64,000 bases of DNA from JAEMQF01 sp963775015 (lineage in GTDB: Bacteria; Pseudomonadota; Gammaproteobacteria; Burkholderiales; Burkholderiaceae_C): positions 69,745 through 133,744 of the forward strand of contig CAVZHI010000012.1 of assembly GCA_963775015.1 (NCBI GenBank), in the 5' to 3' direction. The position numbers and the translations under genes were made by a program. The notes under the pieces are model-generated. The model made no database searches, was not told the origin of the DNA, and saw nothing but the letters and a program-made list of their open reading frames with translations. Shown here in pieces: positions 36,594-44,724 of the stretch (within the stretch, counting starts at the first letter, position 1; every line of letters begins with the position of its first letter).

Positions 36594-38339
36594 ATGCTGC
36601 AAGCCACGCCCGCATCGACGGCAGACACCGGAACACCCTCCTGCGCCGCCGGCCGGGTACGCCAACTGCGCCAGGTGCTGCTCTGGCCACTGCGCCTCAT
36701 GCCGGTGGCAGGCGACACCGACCATCGTCGCAAGCCCTGGAAGCTGCTCCGCGAAATGGGCAACAACGCGTCGCCATGGCGCGAAGTGGTCGACGAATAC
36801 AACGGCGACAGCGGCAGCTTCCACGAACGCCACTACAACGAGTTCGTCACCTTCCTGCCTTACGTGCAGCAGTTCCTCTACGGCGAAGGGCGGGCCCGGC
36901 GCGAGGCGGATGAGGCAAGCGCCGGCTCGCCGATGCGCGTGTTCCGGCGCCGCGACATCGCGCGCGTGCGCCTCACGTCGCCGGCGCAGGCCGCGCCGGT
37001 GCTGCTCGACATCGTGCACATCGATCTCTACTTCTTCTACGACGTCGATCTGGTGTTGCTCAACGTCGAAGTCGCCGGCGCCGACCTGGCGCTGGACGAC
37101 GCGCAGGATCTGCTGTACCGCTTCGGCCGCGCTTACCCCGCGGGCTGGGATCCGAACGGCCGCGCCCTGCACTGCATGAGCAACGTCGAATGGCTCGACG
37201 GCACCGGTGCCGTGCTCGCGCAGTCCGACGCGCAACAGCGCGACGCCTTCCTCGCGCATGTCGCGGAACACCGCGCGCCGCGTTTTGCCGCGCATTGGGC
37301 GTTTCTGCTCGAGCCACTCGTGAGCGACCATTCCGGAAGCGACGGCATGCTGCGCTACCGCCAGATCGAGTACTACCGCATGCCGCTGATGGCGTACCTG
37401 GCACTCGACAACCCGCGTGCGCTGACCCGCAGTCAGTTCATTCGCCTGGGCCTCGTGACCGGCGCCGCGGAACGACGCGAGCCTGATGCGCACGACGCGC
37501 CTGCCTCAGGGCATTCCGTGGACGCGCCGGCTCAAGGCCTGCCCTACGCCGAACAGCACCTGAGCGACTTCGAGTCGCGCTTCTGCTACGACCGCTTCTG
37601 GGCCGACAGCGGCGCCGCGCCGAACACGCGCTACTTGTGCAGCGGGCAGTCGCTGATCGTCGTCGGCGCAGCGGGAAGCGATTTCTACGCCTGCCGCGAC
37701 CGCGGCGTGCTCGCGCAGTTTCGGCACCAGCATTTCCTGCTGTTCCTCATCGCGCACTTCCAGAAGGCGTCGCTGTTGATGTTCTCGGACCGCCTCGTCG
37801 AAGCGCTGAAGGGCCTGGACGTCGCCGACCCGGCGAGCGTGCGCCGCTTCAAGCGCGCGATCCGGCACAGCTTCGAGGGTTTCCTGCGCTTCACGCACCG
37901 CTACTGGTTCCACGAGATTTCGGAGCAGGCGCAGGTGCGCGCCCTGTACCACCTGTGCTCGAACCACCTCGGCCTGGACCCGCTGTATGCCGAGGTCAAA
38001 GAGCGCATCGGCGACATGAACGCCTACCTCGACGCCGACAGCCTGCGGCGCCAGGCGAACACCGTCGTGCGCTTGACGGTCGTCACGATCTTCGGCCTGA
38101 TCGGCACCGTGACGACGGGTTTTCTCGGCATGAACCTGCTCGCCGAGGCCGACGCATCGATGCCGCGCCGCGTCGCCTACTTCAGTGTCGTGTTTGGCGC
38201 GACAACCGCGCTCACGATTTACACGATGGCGAAATCGAAGCGCCTGTCGGATTTCCTGGACGCGCTGTCCGACGAGCGGCTCTCGGTGTGGGCGAAGGCC
38301 AAGTCGCTCGGGGCGGTGTGGCGGCGGGAGAGGCCTTGA
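36594..38339 (+). CDS. CorA-like divalent cation channel (long form)
   Basis: The C-terminus has two membrane helices (VVRLTVVTIFGLIGTVTTGF and VAYFSVVFGATTALTIYTMA). The diagnostic GMN selectivity motif lies between them, in FLGMNLLAE. This identifies a CorA/MIT-superfamily Mg2+ or Co2+ channel. At 581 residues it is much longer than E. coli CorA (316); the extra sequence is in the cytoplasmic domain, including YFFYDVDLVLLNVEVAGADL. Start ATG 36594 is chosen because the upstream frame lacks homology-like sequence. It lies 83 bp after the RIO remnant. Confidence 0.85.
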   Translation: MLQATPASTADTGTPSCAAGRVRQLRQVLLWPLRLMPVAGDTDHRRKPWKLLREMGNNASPWREVVDEYNGDSGSFHERHYNEFVTFLPYVQQFLYGEGRARREADEASAGSPMRVFRRRDIARVRLTSPAQAAPVLLDIVHIDLYFFYDVDLVLLNVEVAGADLALDDAQDLLYRFGRAYPAGWDPNGRALHCMSNVEWLDGTGAVLAQSDAQQRDAFLAHVAEHRAPRFAAHWAFLLEPLVSDHSGSDGMLRYRQIEYYRMPLMAYLALDNPRALTRSQFIRLGLVTGAAERREPDAHDAPASGHSVDAPAQGLPYAEQHLSDFESRFCYDRFWADSGAAPNTRYLCSGQSLIVVGAAGSDFYACRDRGVLAQFRHQHFLLFLIAHFQKASLLMFSDRLVEALKGLDVADPASVRRFKRAIRHSFEGFLRFTHRYWFHEISEQAQVRALYHLCSNHLGLDPLYAEVKERIGDMNAYLDADSLRRQANTVVRLTVVTIFGLIGTVTTGFLGMNLLAEADASMPRRVAYFSVVFGATTALTIYTMAKSKRLSDFLDALSDERLSVWAKAKSLGAVWRRERP

Positions 38340-38522
38340 GGGCGTGATGGGAAGGGGGATTCACCCGATCCATGAATTCAAGACCGACGCCCCTTGGCTT
38401 TGCTCGTGTCCTGATTGAATTCCCGGCTGGACAGCGTCGTCATCGTCATGGCTCACCTCGTCGCGCGGCTGTAGCAACGTGGCTACTTGCAAGAGATGCT
38501 CCGTCACGGCTGTGACGCGCCC

Positions 38523-38933
38523 TCAGGGCAAAAAGTCAGCGAGCTGCATGCCGGCGCGCAAGCCACCGACGCACGCAAAATGGGCATCGAGCGTCAGCAA
38601 ACCGGCGCCGTGTTCGAGACACGTGGCCGATATCCACATGTCGTTCGTCGGGATGGGCGTGCCGGCCTTGCGCAGCGCGGCATAGATCATGGCGTAGCGG
38701 TCAGCAGTGGCCGATCCGCAGGCCACCTGCCGGACCCGCGGCGAATCGAGAAAGCGCGTCAACTCGGCGCGGTTCACGCGCGCCTGCGAGCCGGCCTCGA
38801 ACCCGGCCAACAATTCGCCCAGCACTGTGCCGCCCAGCAAGATCTCTTCGGCGTGGCGCAGCACCTCGAGCACCGCCGAATCGCCGCGCTTGAATGCGAC
38901 GTAGGCATTCGTATCGATCGCAATCGGGCGCAT
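38523..38933 (-). CDS. PIN-domain toxin (VapC/FitB type)
   Basis: This 136-residue PIN-domain ribonuclease has the acidic residues in IAIDTNAYVAFKRGD, LGELLAGFEAG, PTNDMWISATCLEHG and LTLDAHFACVGGL. VapC-type toxins cleave tRNA or rRNA when the antitoxin is lost. The gene begins 7 bp downstream of the ribbon-helix-helix-type antitoxin gene in the normal antitoxin-first order. The 183 bp between this gene and the CorA-like gene hold nothing recognisable. Confidence 0.9.
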   Translation of the reverse strand: MRPIAIDTNAYVAFKRGDSAVLEVLRHAEEILLGGTVLGELLAGFEAGSQARVNRAELTRFLDSPRVRQVACGSATADRYAMIYAALRKAGTPIPTNDMWISATCLEHGAGLLTLDAHFACVGGLRAGMQLADFLP

Positions 38934-38940
38934 GCCGGCG

Positions 38941-39201
38941 CTACGCCCAGAGCGTGGGGTCGACTTCCGAAAACGGCGCGGTGCTGCGCTCGAACGCCTT
39001 GGCCTGGGGGGCGCTCCAGGTGCCCGCCAGCGCGTCGAGGTCGTCGAAGGTCCGGCGCTTGCGGGCCGGCTTGGTGACGTTGCCGCCCTCCTCCAGCAAG
39101 CGCACCACCAGGCCGTTGACGCTGCTGCCTTCGCGTTCGGCCTGGCGCTTGAGCCGCGCCAGCGCGCGCTCGTCGAGTCCGCGAATGCTCATGGTCGGCA
39201 T
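38941..39201 (-). CDS. Antitoxin of PIN toxin (FitA/Arc-like ribbon-helix-helix)
   Basis: This 86-residue protein has an N-terminal ribbon-helix-helix DNA-binding motif (MSIRGLDERALARLKRQAER, then EGSSVNGLVVRLLEEGG) and a C-terminal toxin-neutralising tail (RTFDDLDALAGTWSAPQAKA). Such proteins bind the promoter of their own operon and inhibit the PIN toxin. The operon starts here and runs into the toxin gene. Between it and the amidase start (39202-39337) I see no other gene. Confidence 0.88.
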   Translation of the reverse strand: MPTMSIRGLDERALARLKRQAEREGSSVNGLVVRLLEEGGNVTKPARKRRTFDDLDALAGTWSAPQAKAFERSTAPFSEVDPTLWA

Positions 39202-39337
39202 GCCATCACCCTTGTCGTCATGCTGAATGCAGAAATGATAGCACTTGCGCTGCCGCTCGAGCGCGTTTGACGCCGTCCCTCCCCGATCGTGTCAGCGCAC
39301 CCTCAACCCCGCTAGACTGCGCAGCTCAGGAGCCGCG

Positions 39338-40894
39338 ATGACTGACCGCACCCGCCGCGAGATTCTGGCCCGCGCTGCAGCGCTCGCCGCTGCGGGCATG
39401 GGCGGCACGGCCGTGGGGCAAACCGGCCGATCCGCCGAAGCCCTCGAATACCTGTCGGCCATCCAGACCGTGGAGGCGCTGCGGTCGCGCAAATTCTCAT
39501 CGCTTGAACTCACGGATCACCTGATTGCCCGCATCGAGCGCCGTGATGCCGCACTCAACGCCGTGATCGCACGTGACTTCGACCGGGCGCGCGACGCCGC
39601 CAAAGCCGCCGACGCAGCGCTGGCGCGCGGGCAGCAGCGTGCCTTGCTCGGCGTGCCGATGACGGTGAAGGAGTCGTTCAACGTCGCCGGGCTCCCGACG
39701 ACTTGGGGTATTCCGCAGGCGAAGGACTTCAAGGCCAGCGAAGACGCGCTCATCGTCGCGCGCGTGAAGAGCGCCGGTGCCGTGATCCTCGGCAAGACCA
39801 ACGTGCCGATCGTGCTCGCCGACTGGCAGAGCTACAACGCGATCCATGGCGTCACGCGCAACCCGTGGGACCTCGAACGCACACCCGGCGGTTCGTCGGG
39901 CGGGTCTTCGGCGGCGTTGGCAGCGGGGTTCGGGGCGCTGTCGCTCGGCTCGGACATCGGCGGGTCGCTGCGCGTGCCGGCACACTTCACCGGGGTCACC
40001 GCGTTGAAGCCGTCGCACGGCCTGGTGCCGAGCCGCGGCCACACGCCGCCGGGGACCGGGCCACTGCCGCGCGAAGTCGATCTCGCCGTCGTCGGACCCA
40101 TGGCGCGCACCGCCGGCGACCTCGGATTGCTGTTCGACGTCATCGCCGGGCCCGACGAGCTGACCACCGGCGTGGGCTACCGGCTCGCGCTCAAACCCCC
40201 GCGCCACGAGCAACTCGCTCACCACCGAGTGCTGATGATCGACAGCCACCCGCTGGTGCCGACGGCAGCGCCGGTGCGCCTGGCACTCGAGCGGCTGGCG
40301 GACCGGCTTTTGCGCAGTGGCGTCAAAGTCGAGCGCAGCCACCGATTGCTGCCCGACCTCGCCGAGTCGGCGCGGCTCTACATGCGGCTGCTGCTGTCAT
40401 TCTCTGCCGCGACCTGGCCGGCGGCGCTCTACGACGAGCTCAAAGGTCTCGCGGCGGGGCTCGCGCCCGATGACCGCAGCCTCGGGGCCGAACGCGCGCG
40501 CGGCATTTCGCTCAGCCACCGCGACTGGGTCCTCGCCGACGGCGCGCGCGCCCGCCTGCAGCAGCAGTGGCGCGCGCTGTTCAACGAAGTCGACGTCGTT
40601 CTCTGCCCGCCGATGCCAGTGACGGCGTTCGCGCACGACCACTCGCCGCGGCAGGAGCTGCGCCGCCTGGACATCGACGGCAAGCCGCACTCATACCTTG
40701 ATGCCGGCCTCGTCTGGGCCGGGCCGGCGACGAGCGCCGGACTGCCCGCCGCGGTGGTGCCGATCGACCGCGGCGAGAGCCTGCTCCCCATCGGCGTGCA
40801 GATCGTCGGCCCCTGCCTCGAAGACCGCACCGTCCTGGCGTTCGCAGCGATGCTCGAGCGCGAGTACGGCGGCTTCGTCGCGCCGCCGGGGTAA
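39338..40894 (+). CDS. Amidase-signature hydrolase, probably exported by Tat
   Basis: This 518-residue amidase-signature enzyme has the complete Ser-cisSer-Lys triad: Lys111 (GVPMTVKESFN), Ser186 in TPGGSSGGSSAALAAG and nucleophile Ser210 in GSDIGGSLR. The N-terminus, TDRTRREILARAAALAAAG, has a twin-arginine-like RR followed by a moderately hydrophobic stretch, which suggests export. ATG 39338 is chosen over an upstream start that adds 31 unlikely residues. The substrate is unknown (amide, peptide amide or acylated amine). It converges on the isochorismatase gene 72 bp away. Confidence 0.9.
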   Translation: MTDRTRREILARAAALAAAGMGGTAVGQTGRSAEALEYLSAIQTVEALRSRKFSSLELTDHLIARIERRDAALNAVIARDFDRARDAAKAADAALARGQQRALLGVPMTVKESFNVAGLPTTWGIPQAKDFKASEDALIVARVKSAGAVILGKTNVPIVLADWQSYNAIHGVTRNPWDLERTPGGSSGGSSAALAAGFGALSLGSDIGGSLRVPAHFTGVTALKPSHGLVPSRGHTPPGTGPLPREVDLAVVGPMARTAGDLGLLFDVIAGPDELTTGVGYRLALKPPRHEQLAHHRVLMIDSHPLVPTAAPVRLALERLADRLLRSGVKVERSHRLLPDLAESARLYMRLLLSFSAATWPAALYDELKGLAAGLAPDDRSLGAERARGISLSHRDWVLADGARARLQQQWRALFNEVDVVLCPPMPVTAFAHDHSPRQELRRLDIDGKPHSYLDAGLVWAGPATSAGLPAAVVPIDRGESLLPIGVQIVGPCLEDRTVLAFAAMLEREYGGFVAPPG

Positions 40895-40966
40895 GGTGGC
40901 TGATGAGGCCGATCGCAACTCCGTGACCAGGTCGCGACCCGCCGCGACGCGCCGCTGGCCTCGAAG

Positions 40967-41563
40967 TCAGCCTCGTTTCGAGTCACCCGTCATGGTTCCC
41001 GCATGACCAACGGGTTGCTCTTTCAGCAACTTCAGCACTGCCTTGAAGCGCTCATGCTCGCAACCGCGCAGCCACTCGAACGCGACCATCTCCAGGCTGA
41101 CGATTCCCGCCCCCGCCTGGCGCAAGCGCTGCATCGCGAGCTCGTGGTTCTGCGCCGAGCGTGAAGCGCAAGCCGGCGCCACGACCCACACTTTGATCCC
41201 CGCATGCAACAGGCCGAGCGCCGTCTGCATCAGGCACACATGCGCTTCGCAGCCGGCGATCACGACTTCGCGCAGCGGCGATTCGCGCAACGTGTGCAAC
41301 ACGTCGAGCAGGCCGTCGGCACACGCGTCGAAGTGCATCTTCGCCAGCGTGCTCTCGCAGCGCTCGCGAATCGCAGGCTCGTTCGGCCCCAGGCCGCGCG
41401 GGTTCTGCTCGGTGCCGACGACGGGAATGCCCAGCACCTTGGCGATGTCGGCCAGGCACACTGCCTGCGCAACCGCCTGCGCGCCGCCGTGGATCGCCGG
41501 CATCAGGCGCTGCTGGTAGTCGACGAGGACGAGCGCGACGTCGCGCGCGGCGATGAGGTTCAT
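40967..41563 (-). CDS. Isochorismatase-family cysteine hydrolase
   Basis: This 198-residue protein has the family triad: Asp15 (LVLVDYQQRLMPAI), Lys75 (STLAKMHFDA) and Cys110 (IAGCEAHVCLMQTA). The cis-peptide-containing strand before the Cys is also visible. It resembles nicotinamidase and N-carbamoylsarcosine amidase-like hydrolases; the reaction is not predictable further. ATG 41563 is preferred and other ATGs lie at 41578 and upstream. It is divergent from the HpaB-family gene with a 65-bp gap. Confidence 0.85.
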   Translation of the reverse strand: MNLIAARDVALVLVDYQQRLMPAIHGGAQAVAQAVCLADIAKVLGIPVVGTEQNPRGLGPNEPAIRERCESTLAKMHFDACADGLLDVLHTLRESPLREVVIAGCEAHVCLMQTALGLLHAGIKVWVVAPACASRSAQNHELAMQRLRQAGAGIVSLEMVAFEWLRGCEHERFKAVLKLLKEQPVGHAGTMTGDSKRG

Positions 41564-41628
41564 GGTGGCCAGCATCATACGTTCGGTGGTGTTCAAATAT
41601 CGGCGCGACGCACTCCGAGACCACGCCG

Positions 41629-43254
41629 ATGAATGCAGCCTTGCCCTCACCCACAAGCACCCCGGCACCGGCAATGAGCTCGGCCGACTACCGCGAGTCG
41701 CTGCGCCGGCTCAAGCCCGTCGTCTACGTCGATGGTCAGTTGATTGCTTCGGTGGCGGACGCGCCCTGCCTCGCGCCGGGAGTGAACGCGCTCGGCTACA
41801 CCTACGACATCGCGCGCGATCCGAAGCTCGCGCCGCTCATGACGGCGACGCAGAGCAGCGACGGCCGGGTCGTGAACCGCATGCTGCACGTCAACGAGTC
41901 GGCAGGCGACCTGCTGAACAAGCTCGAAGCGGTGCGCATCATGTGCCAGGAAACCGGCTGCGCGCAGCGCTACCTCGCGCATGACGCGCTGAACGCGCTC
42001 GCGCAGGTCAGCGCGCGCATCGACGACGCACATGGCAGCACCGAACACCGCGCGCGCTTTGCCGCGTACCTGAAGCATGTGCACGATCAAGACCTGTCGC
42101 TCGGCATCGCGATGACGGACGCGAAAGGCGACCGCTCGAAGCGCCCACACCAGCAGGCGAATGCCGACACCTACGTGCACGTCGTCGAGCGCAGCGCGAA
42201 AGGCATCGTGATCTCGGGAACGAAGGCGATCGTCACCGGCGCGCCCTACATGCACGAGTTCCTCGTCATGCCGTGCCGCAACATGACGCAGGAAGACGCT
42301 GACTTCGCCGTGTGCTGCGCGGTGCCGGTCGACGCGCCCGGCATCACCATCGTCGCGCGCCCTGCGGGCCGGCCCGGCGAGAAGCTCGAACATGGCGCGG
42401 CACTGTTTTCGCGGCGCTACGGCCAATCGACCGGCGTGGTCATCTTCGACAAGGTGTTTGTTCCCTGGGAGCGCGTTTTCTACGCCGGCGAATGGGAGCA
42501 CACCGGCGCGCTCACCTACCACTACGCGACGCACCACCGCCACACGTGTATCGCGGCGCGTGCAGGTTTTGGCGACCTGCTGATCGGCGCGGGCGCGTTG
42601 ATGTGCGAGGCGAACGGCTTCGACCCCGGCGCCGAGCCGAACCTGCGCGAACCGATGGTCGAACTCATCAAGATCACGGAAGGTTTTTTCGCCTGCGGCG
42701 TTGCGGCGAGCGTGTACGGAACGCGCGACCGATTCAGCGGCACGTTCATGCCCGAACCCGTGTTCGCAAACATCGGCAAGCTGCTGCTCGCGACCCAGAT
42801 CTACGACATGCACCGCCTCGCGCACGAAGTCTCAGGTGGATTGATCGTCGCGCTGCCCGGCCCCGACGAAGACCACAACCCCGCCACCGCGGCAACACTC
42901 GCCGAAGTCCTGCGCGCGAATCCGAACGTGCCGTACGACAAGCGCATCGAAGTCGCGCGTTTCATCGAAGACATCACCGCGTCGTACCAGGGCGGGTGGA
43001 TGTCGGTGATCAGCCTGCACGGCGGTGGCTCGCCGGCGGCGATGAAGCAGGAGATCTGGCGCCACTACCCGCTCGGGAACAAGGTCGACCTCGTTGAGCG
43101 CCTGCTGGAGCGCGGCGTGTTGAAGCAAAACGAGCGTGACGAGACGCGCACGATCACGCGCAACCGCCAGCCCGGTCGCTGCTGCGACATGGGGTGCACA
43201 CAGCCGGGGCAGGCGGTGATGGTCGCCCTGCCGGAACCTGGCAAACCGGGCTGA
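41629..43254 (+). CDS. HpaB / 4-hydroxybutyryl-CoA dehydratase superfamily flavoprotein
   Basis: This 541-residue protein has the acyl-CoA-dehydrogenase-like fold shared by 4-hydroxyphenylacetate 3-monooxygenase (HpaB) and 4-hydroxybutyryl-CoA dehydratase (AbfD). Visible segments are DQDLSLGIAMTDAKGDRSKR, GIVISGTKAIVTGAPYMHEF, VFVPWERVFYAGE and FIEDITASYQGGW. The residues of the AbfD Fe-S cluster are only partly conserved. One cysteine (CAQRY) and the histidine of HHRHTC are present, but the positions aligned with the second and third Cys read Tyr and Ala. A 4Fe-4S dehydratase is therefore unlikely, and a FAD-dependent hydroxylase or related enzyme is more plausible. The C-terminal GRCCDMGCTQPGQA cysteine cluster is unusual. 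Confidence 0.8.
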   Translation: MNAALPSPTSTPAPAMSSADYRESLRRLKPVVYVDGQLIASVADAPCLAPGVNALGYTYDIARDPKLAPLMTATQSSDGRVVNRMLHVNESAGDLLNKLEAVRIMCQETGCAQRYLAHDALNALAQVSARIDDAHGSTEHRARFAAYLKHVHDQDLSLGIAMTDAKGDRSKRPHQQANADTYVHVVERSAKGIVISGTKAIVTGAPYMHEFLVMPCRNMTQEDADFAVCCAVPVDAPGITIVARPAGRPGEKLEHGAALFSRRYGQSTGVVIFDKVFVPWERVFYAGEWEHTGALTYHYATHHRHTCIAARAGFGDLLIGAGALMCEANGFDPGAEPNLREPMVELIKITEGFFACGVAASVYGTRDRFSGTFMPEPVFANIGKLLLATQIYDMHRLAHEVSGGLIVALPGPDEDHNPATAATLAEVLRANPNVPYDKRIEVARFIEDITASYQGGWMSVISLHGGGSPAAMKQEIWRHYPLGNKVDLVERLLERGVLKQNERDETRTITRNRQPGRCCDMGCTQPGQAVMVALPEPGKPG

Positions 43255-43389
43255 GTACAGCGCCGCCGGCTCCGTGCCGCGGAGAACCACGTGTCGCGAC
43301 TTTGCGCCCGCACTCGGGAATTGCACACGGACGCCTGCGCCTGGAGCGTCGCGAACCGCCGCTACGCGCGCTGAGTTCGCGCACCGCCG

Positions 43390-44091
43390 ATGCCCGCAGA
43401 CTCGCCCCGCACCTTGCCGACCTGGCCATTGGCACTGCTTGCCGGTCTGCTGCCGCTGCTGGGCACGCTGATCGCTTACCCGCTGTCGGTGCAACTCGGA
43501 TACGTCGAAGCGTGCAACCCGTTCATCGACGGCTGCACGTCGATCAGCCGCGCCGCGCGCCATGGCCTGCCGAATCACTTGTTCCGCGCGCTGCTGTTGC
43601 CCGCCGCGGCGTTGCAGGCGCTGGTCTGGCTCTTGTGCGGCGCCTGGCTGCACGGTGCCGCCACCGAGGCATCGCAGCGGGCGCGCACGCCACGCCTGCT
43701 GCCGTGGATCGGCCTGATCGCGACGTCCTTTCTCGTGCTCTATGGAACCTTCCTCGGTACCGAGGGCGACGCCTATCGATGGATGCGGCGCTACGGAATC
43801 GTCGGCTACTTCGGCGGCACGTGCTTGGCGATGCTGCTCAGCACCCGGGCCTTGCTGAAGAGCCCTTGGCGAGCGCAGACGTCGGTGCGGGTTCTGCTCG
43901 GCTTGTGCGTCGCGCTGCCGCTGCTGGGCCTGGTGAATTCGCTCGGCCCCTTGATGTTCGGCGCTGCCGGGCTGCGCGACGCGCTGCAAAACGTCACCGA
44001 ATGGTGGGGCGGCCTGATCATCACGCTGTTCTTCTTCGTCCTCGCGACGGCGTGGCGGTCTGCGCGATTCCGGCTCATCATTTCGCGCTGA
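43390..44091 (+). CDS. Six-helix membrane protein, possibly Frag1/DRAM/Sfk1-like
   Basis: This 233-residue protein is mostly hydrophobic, with about six membrane segments (LALLAGLLPLLGTLIAYPLS, ALLLPAAALQALVWLLCGAW, LLPWIGLIATSFLVLYGTFL, GYFGGTCLAMLLSTRALL, VLLGLCVALPLLGLVN, WWGGLIITLFFFVLATAW). The first loop EACNPFIDGCTSISRAARHG and the later EGDAYRWMRRYGIVGYF resemble the Frag1/DRAM/Sfk1 family, but I am not certain. It follows the HpaB-family gene by 135 bp with no obvious signal between them. Function is unknown. Confidence 0.65.
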   Translation: MPADSPRTLPTWPLALLAGLLPLLGTLIAYPLSVQLGYVEACNPFIDGCTSISRAARHGLPNHLFRALLLPAAALQALVWLLCGAWLHGAATEASQRARTPRLLPWIGLIATSFLVLYGTFLGTEGDAYRWMRRYGIVGYFGGTCLAMLLSTRALLKSPWRAQTSVRVLLGLCVALPLLGLVNSLGPLMFGAAGLRDALQNVTEWWGGLIITLFFFVLATAWRSARFRLIISR

Positions 44092-44175
44092 GCGCTACCT
44101 CACGTTGGGCGTTCTGATTCCAGTCGCGTTCGGGAGCGCCTGGGGCGGGCCGGGCTGGCCCGACGCTGGAGGCGC

Positions 44176-44724
44176 TCAATAGGGCTCGAATTCGATTCGA
44201 TGCTTGCGCAGCACGCCGACCAGCAGCGCTTTCCACGGACCCCGCGGTGACCACACCTTGGCCACCGCCTCGTACGCTGCTTCGGGTTGTTCCTTGTCCA
44301 CCACGACGCGGTGCAGGAAGACGAGGCTCGACGCACGCATGTTGACCTGGCAGTGCACCAGCACTTTGCGGCCCGCGAACCTCGCTCGTGCGGCGACGAA
44401 TGAATCGAAGTCTTCTTCGGTCGGGCGGTCGAAGCGAATCGGGATGTTGATGTAGGCCACACCCTGGCGCTCGAGAATCTGCGCTTCATCACGCACCGCA
44501 TCGGGAACGGTCGGCGGGGCCAGGTCGATCACCGCGTCGAATCCTTGCGACGCCAACTTGTTCAGCACAGCCGCTGTCGGCTGGCCTGAAGTCACGAGCA
44601 GCGGCGAGATCGGAACCACGTTCGGCGCGTCGAGCCCCGACGCTTGCGCAACCACCGCGCCGAAGAATGGCACGAGTCCTACCGCACTGCAGAACCGGCG
44701 CCGGGACCAGCGGCTCTGGCTCAC
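44176..44724 (-). CDS. Exported dual-specificity phosphatase-like protein
   Basis: This 182-residue protein has a twin-arginine-type leader (SRWSRRRFCSAVGLVPFFG) and a phosphatase-like core. The P-loop LVHCQVNMRASSLVFLHR has Cys and Arg separated by four residues, as in the DUF442/beta-lactamase-hydrolase-like group, where canonical PTPs have five. The Asp of the general-acid loop may be in IRFDRPTEEDF. Its GTG start overlaps the malQ stop (GTGA, 44721-44724), so translation is coupled to malQ. A role linked to glycogen or maltodextrin phosphate metabolism is possible but not shown. Confidence 0.8.
   Translation of the reverse strand: MSQSRWSRRRFCSAVGLVPFFGAVVAQASGLDAPNVVPISPLLVTSGQPTAAVLNKLASQGFDAVIDLAPPTVPDAVRDEAQILERQGVAYINIPIRFDRPTEEDFDSFVAARARFAGRKVLVHCQVNMRASSLVFLHRVVVDKEQPEAAYEAVAKVWSPRGPWKALLVGVLRKHRIEFEPY

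Noticed and set aside
41629..43254. Annotation as 4-hydroxybutyryl-CoA dehydratase
   Set aside because: Two of the three cysteine ligands of the 4Fe-4S cluster are replaced, so only the superfamily is supported.
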